Assembly: GCA_002890675.1 (NCBI GenBank)
Contig: PEFW01000008.1
Location: 1-64,000, forward strand
Reading direction: 5' to 3'
Length of the DNA stretch: 64,000 nucleotides
Source: Candidatus Methylaffinis lahnbergensis
GTDB taxonomy: Bacteria > Pseudomonadota > Alphaproteobacteria > Rhizobiales > Beijerinckiaceae
Shown here: in pieces, positions 29,092 to 37,963 of the stretch
How the letters are laid out: every line of letters begins with the position of its first letter
Position numbering within the stretch: position 1 is the first letter of the stretch
Program-made: the position numbers and the translations under genes
The notes under the pieces: generated by a model
Told to the model about the DNA's origin: nothing
Databases searched by the model: none
The model's input: only the letters and a program-made list of their open reading frames with translations

Positions 29092-30050
29092 AGTCCGGCT
29101 GGACAAGGTTGATGATATGTTAGCCGCTTGCCGTCTCCGCCTTTTACCGCAGCAATGGTGCGGTCTGTATCATTGTACCCAAGCGAGGCGCGATAGTTGT
29201 AGCGGAAATCAAATTCCGCCAGATAGCGATGAAGATGCTTTTCGCTGCAGTGCTGATACACACCGCGCATGCCGCGCTTGAAAATGGCGAAATAGCTCTC
29301 AACGGTATTGGTGGTTACGTCACCGCGGGCATATTCCTTCCTGGCGTGATTGACGGTTTCGTGCGCCGTGAACTCGTTGCCGATCTTCTTGTATAGCTTG
29401 CTTTCATCGGTATGGAGGCGGCTCTCACGATCGATGTTTCTGCGAACAATATCGACCACGATATCAGCATGAGCGCTAGGGACACTAAATGAGCGAACTT
29501 CGCCGCCGCGCTCGACAAGTGAAATCACTGCGCGCTTGCGGCCGATAGCATAGTGTGGGCTTTTAGAAAACGGCTGTCCCAATGTAGTGAGCTTAGGACG
29601 CTTCGCTTCTGGTATGTTCCCGTAATAGGTTTCGTCGGCCTCGACGATCTTGCCTTCTCCGCCCATGTAGAGAAGATCAAGACCGCCCCGGCGCATCGCT
29701 TCCATAACGCGATGATGCAAAAACCAAGCAGTGTTGTACTGACAGCCAAGTTCGCGGTGGAGCTGGTGAGCGGAGAAGCCCTTTTTGCTTGATGCACCCA
29801 AATGGAAGGCTGCGGCCCACTGTGTCAGCTTGGCATGGCTGCGCTCCATCACTGAGCCGGTCATGACTGTAAAATCCTTACGGCAATCATTGTTGCCACA
29901 GCGATATCGGCCAGCCTTCTTGGTCGCGTAATGCTTGGCACTCTTACAGTGAGGGCAGATCGGCCCATCTGGCCACCGGGCGGATTCGAACCATACCCTG
30001 GCGGCGGTTTCGTCGTGGAAGTGGGCGGCGGCAAATGCGTTCTTGGCCAT
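29088..30050 (-). CDS. IS1595-family (ISXO2-like) transposase
   Basis: 320 aa. The N-terminus has a zinc ribbon (CPHCKSAKHYATKKAGRYRC then NNDC) and a helical domain (FHLGASSKKGFSAHQLHREL). The DDE-type catalytic core is visible as VEADETYYGN (first Asp), HTDESKLYKKI (second Asp) and NTVESYFAIFKRGMRGVYQH (third position and family signature). The reading frame is uninterrupted and ATG 30050 lies 36 bp inside the right inverted repeat, so the element is probably active. Confidence 0.93.
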   Translation of the reverse strand: MAKNAFAAAHFHDETAARVWFESARWPDGPICPHCKSAKHYATKKAGRYRCGNNDCRKDFTVMTGSVMERSHAKLTQWAAAFHLGASSKKGFSAHQLHRELGCQYNTAWFLHHRVMEAMRRGGLDLLYMGGEGKIVEADETYYGNIPEAKRPKLTTLGQPFSKSPHYAIGRKRAVISLVERGGEVRSFSVPSAHADIVVDIVRRNIDRESRLHTDESKLYKKIGNEFTAHETVNHARKEYARGDVTTNTVESYFAIFKRGMRGVYQHCSEKHLHRYLAEFDFRYNYRASLGYNDTDRTIAAVKGGDGKRLTYHQPCPAGL

Positions 30051-30118
30051 CTAAAATCTCCTATGGCCAAACACTAGCACTTGTTGGTTGTGGTGTCAAC
30101 TACGTATTTCACCTGGAT

Positions 30119-30128
30119 AGTTATGAAT
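30119..30128. promoter_or_regulatory. right half of the split palindrome
   Basis: AGTTATGAAT, the partner of ATTCATAACT at 28044..28053. It is now stranded 2 kb from arsR on the far side of the IS, next to the 3' end of the extensin-like gene. Confidence 0.55.
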
Positions 30129-30177
30129 TAGTCAAGCCCGAGCGCTCACGTCTGATGTATGCGGAAGGGCAAGTGCT

Positions 30178-31173
30178 CTAACGCGGCGGAATCGCGGAAG
30201 GCAGGTCCCAGTCGGATGGCTGGCCCTCGGGAACGAAGGCGCCGTCTTCGCGCAACGACCCGTGCCCCGGCTCCGGCGGGACCGGCGCATAGGCGCGCGC
30301 GGAGGGCACGCGCGCGGCGGCGGCGAAATAGGCGTCGGGTATGCGCGCGGGTGGCGCCGGGCCAGGTCCCATGTGCAACGCTAGCGTGTCGCCGGGGGGG
30401 TGTCCCGCCTGAGCAATATCGACATCCTCGTCGATTTCCGGCGGATTGGGCAGTCCGTCGCGTGGCGGCTCGGGAGTCGTGCTCGGCCAAAGTAGAGGCC
30501 GGCAGATCCGCCGCGGGCCGGCCGAGGTATTGCCATGCAGCGCGAGATCGACATGAATATGATTATAGTGAAAGATATTGGCGCCGGGGCCAAGCACCGT
30601 GGTGAATTGACCGCAAGCGCCGGCATGGACGTCTTGCAGGAAAGCCCGCGTTTGATCGTCGCCCCGTGTCCAATCGCGGACGATCGAAATCTCGCGCCCG
30701 TCCGCGAGACGAAAACCGCCAATGTCAAAGGCATTGCCAAAAGCATGTTCGGAAATGCGTCCGCCCGGCTGATTGTTCATCGTCCGGCAGCTGTAGGCGC
30801 CCATCGAATCGATTTCCGCCACCTCCTGACCGAAACGTGCCCGCGCGGCCGGCTGCACGATCTCGCCGACCCACGCATTGAGCGCGGCGATCATCGGGCA
30901 GTCGAGCGTATAGACCGAATTGAAGCGCACCGCGCCATCTAGCAACGCGCTCACCTTGAAGGGCCGGGTCAGGCCGCAAATACCAGGGCCGTCGATTTCG
31001 CGGGCCGGCTGAACATAGGCCGAGACATGGATGAGTTTTTGCGCAAGACAGGCGGCTTCCGCCTCGCCGCGCCAAGCCGGCCGGCGCGGCCTCTCGTAAT
31101 TCGAGCAGCCGGCCAGCGCCAACATCAATGCCCCGGCAATGGCAAATGGCAGAACGCGACGCGCCATTGGCAA
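30178..31173 (-). CDS. extensin-like lipoprotein
   Basis: 331 aa with a lipoprotein signal (FAIAGALMLALAGC). The conserved domain (about 45-245) is the bacterial extensin-like family, which shares metal-ligand motifs with M15/LAS peptidases: SEHAFGNAFDIGGF, then FHYNHIHVDLALHG. A cell-wall amidase or binding role is plausible but not established. The C-terminal 90 residues are Pro-rich and disordered. ATG 31173 or 31167 could start it. It is divergent from arfB, with 82 bp between them. Confidence 0.87.
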   Translation of the reverse strand: MPMARRVLPFAIAGALMLALAGCSNYERPRRPAWRGEAEAACLAQKLIHVSAYVQPAREIDGPGICGLTRPFKVSALLDGAVRFNSVYTLDCPMIAALNAWVGEIVQPAARARFGQEVAEIDSMGAYSCRTMNNQPGGRISEHAFGNAFDIGGFRLADGREISIVRDWTRGDDQTRAFLQDVHAGACGQFTTVLGPGANIFHYNHIHVDLALHGNTSAGPRRICRPLLWPSTTPEPPRDGLPNPPEIDEDVDIAQAGHPPGDTLALHMGPGPAPPARIPDAYFAAAARVPSARAYAPVPPEPGHGSLREDGAFVPEGQPSDWDLPSAIPPR

Positions 31174-31255
31174 GACATGCGCGCAATTTCTTAATCGGCG
31201 CTAAAGCATCGCGGTTAATGGATTTGAAACCACGCCGTGCAACGAGGCGAAGGTC

Positions 31256-31678
31256 ATGCCGACAATTGAAGTAACGCCGGAGATCGTGATCGATCAGTCC
31301 GAACTCGCCTTTTCCTTTGCACGCGCGGGCGGTCCCGGCGGGCAGAATGTCAACAAGGTCGAGACCGCCGTGCAATTGCGCTTCGACGTTACCCATTCGC
31401 CCTCTCTCGACGAAGCGGTGAAACGGCGGCTTGAGCGGCTCGCGGGCACAAGGCTCACCAAGGACGGTGTGCTGGTGATCTTCGCGCGGACGCACCGTTC
31501 GCAGGAGCGGAACCGCCAGGACGCATGCGAACGATTGCTACGCTTGATCGCGGCCGCGGCGGAAAAGCCGGAATTTCGGGTGAAAACCCGTCCGGGCCTC
31601 GCGGCCCGCGAACGCCGCATCGAAACGAAGGTTCGGCGCGGCCAAACAAAGCGCCTCAGGAATTTTCCGGTCGAGTAA
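31256..31678 (+). CDS. arfB: alternative ribosome-rescue factor ArfB (peptidyl-tRNA hydrolase)
   Basis: Releases peptides from stalled ribosomes. The 140-aa protein has the GGQ motif in FARAGGPGGQNVNKVETAVQ (about residues 21-40) and a basic C-terminal tail (ERRIETKVRRGQTKRLR) that enters the empty mRNA channel. The length fits ArfB/YaeJ rather than a full release factor. Confidence 0.93.
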   Translation: MPTIEVTPEIVIDQSELAFSFARAGGPGGQNVNKVETAVQLRFDVTHSPSLDEAVKRRLERLAGTRLTKDGVLVIFARTHRSQERNRQDACERLLRLIAAAAEKPEFRVKTRPGLAARERRIETKVRRGQTKRLRNFPVE

Positions 31679-31934
31679 GCCACGTGCCACGAAGCTCAAA
31701 CGGCCCTCCGTCACTGGACCGGGCAGGCCATTCCAGCGCGACAGGACTTTGAACATCCCTGAGACGGGCTTCGCCCTTTTTGGCGAGGGACCGCGCCTGG
31801 GAGCGGCGCGAAACGGCACGCGGAGGGATTTTGTCAGGCCGGAGGGGTCTTCGGTCAAGCCGACCGAGCCTGCAATAACTAGCCCGATGTTCCAGATTAT
31901 CTCAGAAAGCGAAACCCAATATTGCGTCATTGAT

Positions 31935-33377
31935 TCACGAATGGATTACCCTTCCATAGGCGTCAAGAACGCTCTCGTGCATCATTTCCGACAGGGTCGG
32001 ATGCGGAAAAATTGAATTTATAAGTTCTGCCTCGGTGGTCTCGCAGTTCATGGCTATGACAAAGCCTTGGATGAGTTCGGTGACTTCCGCCCCGGCCATA
32101 TGGGCACCAAGAAGTTTTCCGGTTTCGGCGTCAAAAATGGTTTTTACGAGTCCCTCGGGTTCGCCGAGCGCGATCGCCTTGCCGTTGCCGATGAAGGGAA
32201 AGCGGCCGATCCTGACTTCAATACCCAGCTCTCTAGCTCTTTCCTCGGTAAGACCGACGGAAGCGATCTGCGGATTGCTATAGGTGCAACCCGGTATCAT
32301 CGTCTTGTCCAAGGGCTGCGGATCGAGACCCTTGATCGCCTCGACGCAAATTACCCCTTCATGCTCGGCCTTATGCGCGAGCATGGGCGGGCCGGCGACA
32401 TCGCCGATCGCATAAATCCCCGGCAAATTAGTTCGTCCGAATCCATCGGCTTTGATAATTCCCCGCTCAATCTTCACGCCTAGCGACTCAAGCCCTAGGC
32501 TCTCGACATTGCCGGTAACGCCGACCGCGGAAATCATCCGTTCGGCTTCCAACGCCTGCGCCGCACCCTTGTCGTCTTCGATCGCGGCAACAACGCTATC
32601 CCGCTTTCTCTCGACCATCGTCACCTTGGCCGAGGTCAAAATCTCGATGCCCTGCTTTGCAAAGCGCTTGCGGGCATGCGCGGCGATTTCCGCGTCCTCG
32701 GCGGGAAGAATTTGGGCCAAGATTTCGACGACGGTCACTTTTGTGCCCATGGTGCGATAGAAGGAGGCGAATTCGATCCCGATCGCGCCCGAACCCATGA
32801 CGATAAGGGAGGTTGGAAATTCTTTGGGCACCATGGCCTCAAAATAGGTCCAGATAAGTTTTCCGTCCGGCTCGATGCCCGGTATGACGCGCGGCCTCGC
32901 GCCGGTCGCGATAATGATATTTTTGGCCGTGTAGGTGCCCGCGCCCAAAACACCCTTGGGGATCGGGTTCGGCGGTTGCATCGCGGGCTTTTGCGGCGTG
33001 GCGACCGACACCTCGCTGGGTCTTGCGATCGTCGCCTCGCCCCAGATGACGTCTACCTTGTTCTTTTTGAGCAGAAAGCCGACGCCATTGTTCAATTGCG
33101 CCGAAACCGCGCGCGACCTTTTCACGACGGCGGCGGGGTCAAAACCGATCTTGCCTTCAATCTTAAGGCCATAATCCTTGGCATGGTTGAGATAGTGAAA
33201 AATCTCCGCCGAGCGCAGCAAGGCCTTGGTGGGAATGCAGCCCCAGTTGAGACAGATGCCGCCGAGATGCTCGCGCTCGACGACGGCTGTCCTGAAGCCG
33301 AGCTGCGCCGCACGGATCGCCGCGACATAGCCGCCCGGCCCGCCGCCGATAATGAGAATGTCGTAAGGCTCAGCCAT
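31935..33377 (-). CDS. lpdA: dihydrolipoyl dehydrogenase (PDH E3)
   Basis: FAD enzyme reoxidising dihydrolipoyl groups with NAD+. The 480-aa protein has IIGGGPGGYVAAIRAAQLG (FAD), GGICLNWGCIPTKALL with the redox-active cysteine pair, MGSGAIGIEFASF (NAD), GIYAIGDV and HPTLSEMMHE with the catalytic histidine. An insert rich in Pro (about 147-165) lies before TYTAKNIIIATGARP. ATG 33377 fits the family start; the preceding DUF559 gene overlaps it by 8 nt. Last gene of the pdh operon. Confidence 0.94.
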   Translation of the reverse strand: MAEPYDILIIGGGPGGYVAAIRAAQLGFRTAVVEREHLGGICLNWGCIPTKALLRSAEIFHYLNHAKDYGLKIEGKIGFDPAAVVKRSRAVSAQLNNGVGFLLKKNKVDVIWGEATIARPSEVSVATPQKPAMQPPNPIPKGVLGAGTYTAKNIIIATGARPRVIPGIEPDGKLIWTYFEAMVPKEFPTSLIVMGSGAIGIEFASFYRTMGTKVTVVEILAQILPAEDAEIAAHARKRFAKQGIEILTSAKVTMVERKRDSVVAAIEDDKGAAQALEAERMISAVGVTGNVESLGLESLGVKIERGIIKADGFGRTNLPGIYAIGDVAGPPMLAHKAEHEGVICVEAIKGLDPQPLDKTMIPGCTYSNPQIASVGLTEERARELGIEVRIGRFPFIGNGKAIALGEPEGLVKTIFDAETGKLLGAHMAGAEVTELIQGFVIAMNCETTEAELINSIFPHPTLSEMMHESVLDAYGRVIHS

Positions 33378-33798
33378 GGTTGCCTTTGGTTTCCCCTCCC
33401 CCTCGCGGGGAGGGGAAAGGGGTGGGGGCGAGCGAGGCCGCGATCGTGTCAAGCACCATATCGATATGCAACATCACGTCTTGATTTGAGAAGCGTAGCA
33501 CGCGATACCCTTGCGTTTGCATAAATGCCGTGCGGACAGCATCCTGCTCGCGAGCGCCGTCAGTTCCATGCTGATTCCCATCTACCTCGACGATGAGGTT
33601 TGCGCCGTAGGAGCAAAAATCTGCGATGTAAGGTCCGATTGAAACCTGGCGCCGGAAATGGGTTCCCGCGAGCGGGACGCGCCAGCGCAAGGCTTTCCAG
33701 AGCTTGCGTTCGGGGATAGTCATGTTGAGGCGCATGGCCTTCGCGAATGCCGCTTGGCGCGGCGTGATGCACTTTCGGCTGAGCTTGGCATCTTTCAT
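33370..33798 (-). CDS. DUF559 domain protein (Vsr/restriction-like nuclease fold)
   Basis: 142 aa from ATG 33798. AFAKAMRLNMTIPERKLWKALR and FRRQVSIGPYIADFCSYGANLIVEVDGNQH carry the nuclease-like core (D in IADF, E-V-D in the next strand), followed by GYRVLRFSNQDVM. The last 20 residues are encoded by a palindromic repeat. Inserted between pdhC and lpdA and flanked by inverted copies of that repeat, so probably a mobile cassette. DUF559 proteins have no agreed function. Confidence 0.87.
   Translation of the reverse strand: MKDAKLSRKCITPRQAAFAKAMRLNMTIPERKLWKALRWRVPLAGTHFRRQVSIGPYIADFCSYGANLIVEVDGNQHGTDGAREQDAVRTAFMQTQGYRVLRFSNQDVMLHIDMVLDTIAASLAPTPFPSPRGGGETKGNHG
33390..33428 (-). repeat. 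REP-like palindromic repeat, copy B
   Basis: Contains a perfect 12-bp inverted repeat TTTCCCCTCCCC/GGGGAGGGGAAA (33390..33401 and 33407..33418) with a 5-bp loop, plus a G-rich extension. The whole 39 bp is, in inverted orientation, closely similar to the copy at 33801..33839. Confidence 0.7.
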
Positions 33799-33800
33799 AG

Positions 33801-33839
33801 CCCCCACCCGTAACCCCTCCCCACAAGGGGGAGAGGAAA
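33801..33839 (+). repeat. REP-like palindromic repeat, copy A
   Basis: CCCCCACCCG followed by a CCCCTCCCC/GGGGGAGAGG hairpin. It matches copy B (33390..33428) in opposite orientation with a few mismatches. It lies directly upstream of the DUF559 ATG, in the gap after pdhC. Confidence 0.65.
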
Positions 33840-33853
33840 TACTGGCTCTTTCT

Positions 33854-35131
33854 TCACGCCAGCATCCCCGCCGGTTTCTCGATCAGATCCTTGAATGCCG
33901 CGAGAAGGTTAGCGCCCAGAACGCCATCGACCGCGCGGTGATCGCAGGAAAGCGTCACGCTCATCAAGGTTGCGACAGCGGGGGTACCCTCCTTCACGAT
34001 GATGCGGTGCTCCGCGGCGCCAACCGCGAGGACTGTCGCTTGCGGCGGATTGATGATGGCGGAAAAACTTTTTATCCCGAACATGCCGAGGTTCGATACC
34101 GAAGTAGAGCCGCCCTGATATTCCTCGGGCATCAGCTTGCGGGCGCGGGCGCGGGCTGAAAAATCCTTCATCTCGTTCGATATCACGGACAGGCTTTTGG
34201 TCTCGGCGGCGCGGACAATCGGCGTGATCAGACCGCCGGGGATCGCCACCGCGACGCCGATGTCGGCGTGCTTGTGTTTCAGCATGGCGGTCTCGGTCCA
34301 GGCCGCATTGGCATCGGGAACACGGATCAGCGCCATCGCCATCGCCTTGATGATGAAATCGTTGACCGAAATTTTATAAGCAGGCTTGCCCTCCTTGTCC
34401 TTGGGCGCGGCGGCATTGATCGCTTCGCGCAAGGCCATCAGAGCGTCGAGGTTGCAATCGGCGGTAAGATAGAAGTGCGGAATCGTCCGGCTCGCCTCGA
34501 CAAGCCTGCGCGCGATGGTCTTGCGCATCGAATCATGCGAGATTTCTTCGAAGAAGCCTGGTACGAGAGTTTTCTTGATGAGTTCATCCGGCGGCGCAGG
34601 CATGGGAGGGAACGGCGCCTTGGTGTCTTGCGCTGGAACCGGTTCGAGGGCGTGCGCTAACGCCGCCTTGACATCGCGCTCAATGATGCGGCCGCGCGGA
34701 CCAGTGCCTGTGATCGATGCAAGGTCGAGCCCGGATTCCTTGGCGATCCGGCGCGCTAACGGCGAGGCGAAAAAGCGTGGGCCACTGTCTCCATTGAGAG
34801 CTGCGGCGGCGGCCGAAGTGGCGGTTGGCACGTCCGGAGTTTTTTCCTTGGCGGGCACATTCCTTTTTGCGACCGACGTCGCGTCCTCTCCCTCGCCCGC
34901 GATCAACCCAATGACATCGTTGACCGGCACATCCGCGGTCCCCTCGGGCACGACGATCTTGGCGAGCACGCCTTCTTCGATTGCTTCGACTTCCATGGTC
35001 GCCTTGTCGGTCTCGATCTCGGCGAGCACATCGCCCGGCTTGATTGTGTCGCCCTCTTTTTTCAGCCAGCGGGCAAGATTGCCTTTTTCCATGGTAGGCG
35101 AAAGCGCTGGCATGAGAATGTCGATCGGCAT
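33854..35131 (-). CDS. pdhC: pyruvate dehydrogenase E2, dihydrolipoyllysine acetyltransferase
   Basis: 425 aa: N-terminal lipoyl domain (lysine in [12 protein letters not shown], about residue 43), Ala/Pro linker, peripheral-subunit-binding domain (FFASPLARRIAKESGLDLASITGTGPRGRI), and C-terminal acyltransferase core ending with SCDHRAVDGVLGA, which holds the catalytic histidine. ATG 35131 gives the canonical [15 protein letters not shown] start. It lies 25 bp after pdhB. Confidence 0.94.
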   Translation of the reverse strand: MPIDILMPALSPTMEKGNLARWLKKEGDTIKPGDVLAEIETDKATMEVEAIEEGVLAKIVVPEGTADVPVNDVIGLIAGEGEDATSVAKRNVPAKEKTPDVPTATSAAAAALNGDSGPRFFASPLARRIAKESGLDLASITGTGPRGRIIERDVKAALAHALEPVPAQDTKAPFPPMPAPPDELIKKTLVPGFFEEISHDSMRKTIARRLVEASRTIPHFYLTADCNLDALMALREAINAAAPKDKEGKPAYKISVNDFIIKAMAMALIRVPDANAAWTETAMLKHKHADIGVAVAIPGGLITPIVRAAETKSLSVISNEMKDFSARARARKLMPEEYQGGSTSVSNLGMFGIKSFSAIINPPQATVLAVGAAEHRIIVKEGTPAVATLMSVTLSCDHRAVDGVLGANLLAAFKDLIEKPAGMLA

Positions 35132-35156
35132 GGCAAGGCTCACCTGTAGTTCCGGC

Positions 35157-36521
35157 TCAACGATAGAGCACCGCTTTCGCCGCCACGACGACCTCTTCCG
35201 CATTCAGCAAAGCGAGCCTTTCGAGGTTCGCCGCATAAGGCATCGGCACATCCTTGCCGCAAATCCGCACCACCGGCGCATCGAGATAGTCGAAGGCGCC
35301 TTCCATGATTTTCACTATGATCTCGGCGCCGATGCCGCATTGCGGCCAGCCTTCCTCGACGGTAACGCAGCGCCCCGTCTTCTTAACCGATTGGACAATC
35401 GCCTCGCTGTCCATCGGGCGGATCGTGCGAAGATCGACGACTTCGGCCTCGATGCCTTCGCGTTCCAGCTCCTCCGCCGCTTGCAAGGCATGGACCATGC
35501 CTATGCCGAAAGAAACGATGGTCACATCCTTGCCGGCGCGGGCGATCCGTGCCTTGCCGATCGGAATGAGAAAATCGTCGAGCGTGGGCACATCGAATTT
35601 GTGCCCATAAAGGATTTCGTTTTCAAGGAAGATGACCGGGTTCGGATCGCGGATCGCGCTTTTCAAGAGCCCTTTGGCGTCGGAAGCCGTATAGGGCATG
35701 ACAACTTTGAGCCCCGGAATATGCGAATACCATGCGGCATAATCCTGGCTGTGCTGCGCGGCCACCCGCGCGGCCGCGCCATTGGGGCCGCGAAACACGA
35801 TCGGGCAGTCGATTTGGCCGCCAGACATATAGCGCGTCTTGGCGGCGGAATTGATGATCTGGTCCATCGCCTGCATCGCGAAGTTGAAGGTCATGAATTC
35901 GACGATCGGGCGGAGGCCGGCGAAGGCCGCGCCTATCCCGAGCCCGGCAAAACCATGTTCGGTGATCGGCGTATCGACCACCCTGCGGGCGCCGAATTCG
36001 GCCAGCAATCCCTGGGTGACTTTATAGGCGCCTTCGTATTCGGCGACCTCCTCGCCGATGATGAAAACGCTGTCGTCGCGGCGCATCTCCTCGGCCATCG
36101 CGTCGCGCAAGGCTTCGCGTACGCTGAGTGCGACCATCGCCGTGTCTTTGGGAATTGCGGGGCCAGAGTTTTTCGTAGGTTCGCTTGACGCGGCTGCAGG
36201 CGCGGGCGCCGTCCCCGCGCGCGTCACCGGCTTCGCGCCGCTTGCGGGTACGGCCGACTCGGGGGTCAGCACGTCCTCGCCTTCCGCCGCGATCACCGCG
36301 ATTGGCGTATTAACCGCGACATTGTCGGTCCCGTCCGGCACCAGAATTTTCGCAAGCGTGCCGTCATCTATCGCCTCGACCTCCATGGTCGCCTTGTCGG
36401 TTTCGATCTCGGCAAGGACATCGCCCGAGCGCACCGAGTCACCTTCTTTTTTCAGCCACTTCGCAAGCCTGCCTTGCTCCATCGTCGGCGAAAGCGCGGG
36501 CATGAGAATGTTCGTCGCCAT
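35157..36521 (-). CDS. pdhB: pyruvate dehydrogenase E1 beta subunit with N-terminal lipoyl domain
   Basis: 454 aa. Residues 1-80 form a lipoyl domain ([20 protein letters not shown], then [12 protein letters not shown]), a fusion typical of rhizobial PdhB. A Ala/Pro linker leads to the E1-beta part from about 130 ([20 protein letters not shown] in similar form, [39 protein letters not shown]). ATG 36521 is preferred to 36536 for its fit to the family start. It lies between pdhA and pdhC. Confidence 0.94.
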   Translation of the reverse strand: MATNILMPALSPTMEQGRLAKWLKKEGDSVRSGDVLAEIETDKATMEVEAIDDGTLAKILVPDGTDNVAVNTPIAVIAAEGEDVLTPESAVPASGAKPVTRAGTAPAPAAASSEPTKNSGPAIPKDTAMVALSVREALRDAMAEEMRRDDSVFIIGEEVAEYEGAYKVTQGLLAEFGARRVVDTPITEHGFAGLGIGAAFAGLRPIVEFMTFNFAMQAMDQIINSAAKTRYMSGGQIDCPIVFRGPNGAAARVAAQHSQDYAAWYSHIPGLKVVMPYTASDAKGLLKSAIRDPNPVIFLENEILYGHKFDVPTLDDFLIPIGKARIARAGKDVTIVSFGIGMVHALQAAEELEREGIEAEVVDLRTIRPMDSEAIVQSVKKTGRCVTVEEGWPQCGIGAEIIVKIMEGAFDYLDAPVVRICGKDVPMPYAANLERLALLNAEEVVVAAKAVLYR

Positions 36522-36564
36522 CTGGTGCCCTTGCAATCGCCTTGCTCGATTCTTTCTCTACCGA

Positions 36565-37599
36565 TTATCCTAAAACGTCGGTCCATACCTCAGTCGTGTC
36601 CGGTTCCGGCTCATGCGAGGCAAATTCCGCGGCCTCGGCAACAATAGTGCGAACAGCGGCGTCGATCTTCTTGAGATCGTCCTCGCTGGCTTGCTTGCTC
36701 GTCAACAAGCGCGCGCGGACCTGTTCGATCGGATCACGCTCCTCGCGCATTTTTTGCACTTCGTCCTTCGACCGGTATTTCGCCGGGTCCGACATCGAAT
36801 GGCCGCGATAGCGGTAGGTCTGCATTTCGAGGATCATCGGGCCATTGCCTGTCCGGCACCATTCAGCGGCGCGAGCGGCGGCGGACTTCACCGCACGCAC
36901 ATCCATGCCGTCGACCTGCTCGCCCGGAATGTTGAAGGATTGGCCGCGTTTGGAAAAATCGGTCAGCGCCGAAGACCTCGTGACGGACGTGCCCATGGCG
37001 TAGCGGTTATTTTCGATAATATAGACGACAGGCAGTTTCCAGAGTTCCGCCATGTTGAAACTCTCGTAGACTTGACCTTGGTTCGCTGCGCCGTCGCCGA
37101 AATAAGTGAAGCAAATGTTGCCATTGCCGCGATAACGGTTGGCGAACGCCAGCCCGCTGCCGAGCGGCACCTGCGCCCCCACGATGCCGTGGCCGCCGTA
37201 GAAATGTTTTGCCTTCGAAAACATGTGCATGGAGCCGCCCTTCCCGTTCGAGGCGCCGCTCCGCCGCCCGGTCAATTCCGCCATGACGGCCTTGGGGTCC
37301 ATGCCACAAGCGAGCATATGGCCGTGATCGCGATAGCCGGTGATGGTCTGATCGCCTTCCGCCGCCGCCATAATGACTCCGGTGACGACCGCCTCTTGAC
37401 CAATGTAGAGATGGCAAAAACCGCCGATGAGACCCATGCCATACATCTGCCCCGCTTTTTCCTCGAACCGGCGGATGAGGAGCATGTTGCGAAAGGCGGC
37501 CAGTTCCTCTTCCTTGCTGAAAGCGGCGCCGCTCGCGCGCGCGCTTTGCGTTTTCCGTGGCGCGGCCTTGCCGCGGACGGTGGAAGATGCGGCGGCCAT
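36565..37599 (-). CDS. pdhA: pyruvate dehydrogenase E1 alpha subunit
   Basis: 344 aa. Thiamine-diphosphate motif GDGAANQGQVYESFNMAELW to ENNRYAMGTS (about 185-225), active-site loop YRGHSMSDPAKYRS with regulatory-type serine, and IGGFCHLYIGQEAV near the N-terminus. First gene of the pdhA-pdhB-pdhC-(DUF559)-lpdA operon. ATG 37599 (MAAASSTVRG) is preferred to the longer frame from 37680. In relatives ftsB usually lies directly upstream; here it is 3.4 kb away. Confidence 0.94.
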   Translation of the reverse strand: MAAASSTVRGKAAPRKTQSARASGAAFSKEEELAAFRNMLLIRRFEEKAGQMYGMGLIGGFCHLYIGQEAVVTGVIMAAAEGDQTITGYRDHGHMLACGMDPKAVMAELTGRRSGASNGKGGSMHMFSKAKHFYGGHGIVGAQVPLGSGLAFANRYRGNGNICFTYFGDGAANQGQVYESFNMAELWKLPVVYIIENNRYAMGTSVTRSSALTDFSKRGQSFNIPGEQVDGMDVRAVKSAAARAAEWCRTGNGPMILEMQTYRYRGHSMSDPAKYRSKDEVQKMREERDPIEQVRARLLTSKQASEDDLKKIDAAVRTIVAEAAEFASHEPEPDTTEVWTDVLG

Positions 37600-37963
37600 G
37601 AAAAGCCCTTTTGCAACGCCGGAAGTGGCGAGAGCAACAAAAATAGCCCAGGTCCAAGAGGAAAGCGAGCCCTCGGACACTATGACGGCAGCATACGGCC
37701 AGGAAGAAGTTCAAGGCATCCGGTGAATGTTCGGGCACATGGATCATTCAGGGAGACTAAAGCGTCGCTCGCTTAAAGTCTCGCGATGCCCCGTAGGTTC
37801 CCGGATCACCTATAGGTGAGAGCGTCGGCCGTCCGACGCAAAGCAACGGCATCGCTCGGCGAGTTGGTTGAGAACGCTCTCACGCCGCGCCTTCAACTCA
37901 AGGCCCGCCTCCTTCGCATTGATTCGTGCCTCTTAGCAGCGTCGTCAATGGGCCTTTCGATCC
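37600..37963. promoter_or_regulatory. pdhA upstream region with three inverted repeats
   Basis: This 364-bp gap holds no gene. It contains a GAGACT...AGTCTC hairpin with an inner AAGCG/CGCTT stem (37753..37782), the perfect palindrome TCACCTATAGGTGA (37806..37819), and the hairpin GCGTCGG-CCGT-CCGACGC (37822..37839). It should include the pdh promoter and the 3' end of the methyltransferase transcription unit, whose gene reads towards pdhA. Confidence 0.45.

Larger units (their letters stand above)
28060..30112. mobile_element. IS1595-family element with passenger genes, 2053 bp
   Basis: The left end (28060..28086, starting GTGAAATACGTAGTTGACAC) and right end (30086..30112) are perfect 27-bp inverted repeats. 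Both flanks carry the 8-bp direct repeat CTGGATAG (28052..28059 and 30113..30120), the duplication length usual for IS1595-type elements. The element encodes an apparently intact transposase plus three non-transposase ORFs. Its AT-richer interior differs from the host. Intact ends and target duplication indicate a recent insertion. Confidence 0.92.

Noticed and set aside
32676..33524. 282-codon open frame on the plus strand
   Set aside because: It is antisense to lpdA and ends in the palindromic repeat; typical false gene around such repeats.
34515..36188. 557-codon open frame on the plus strand
   Set aside because: It is antisense to pdhC and pdhB, whose motifs are unambiguous; a GC-rich shadow frame.
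36613..37776. 387-codon open frame on the plus strand
   Set aside because: It is antisense to pdhA; no recognisable domain.
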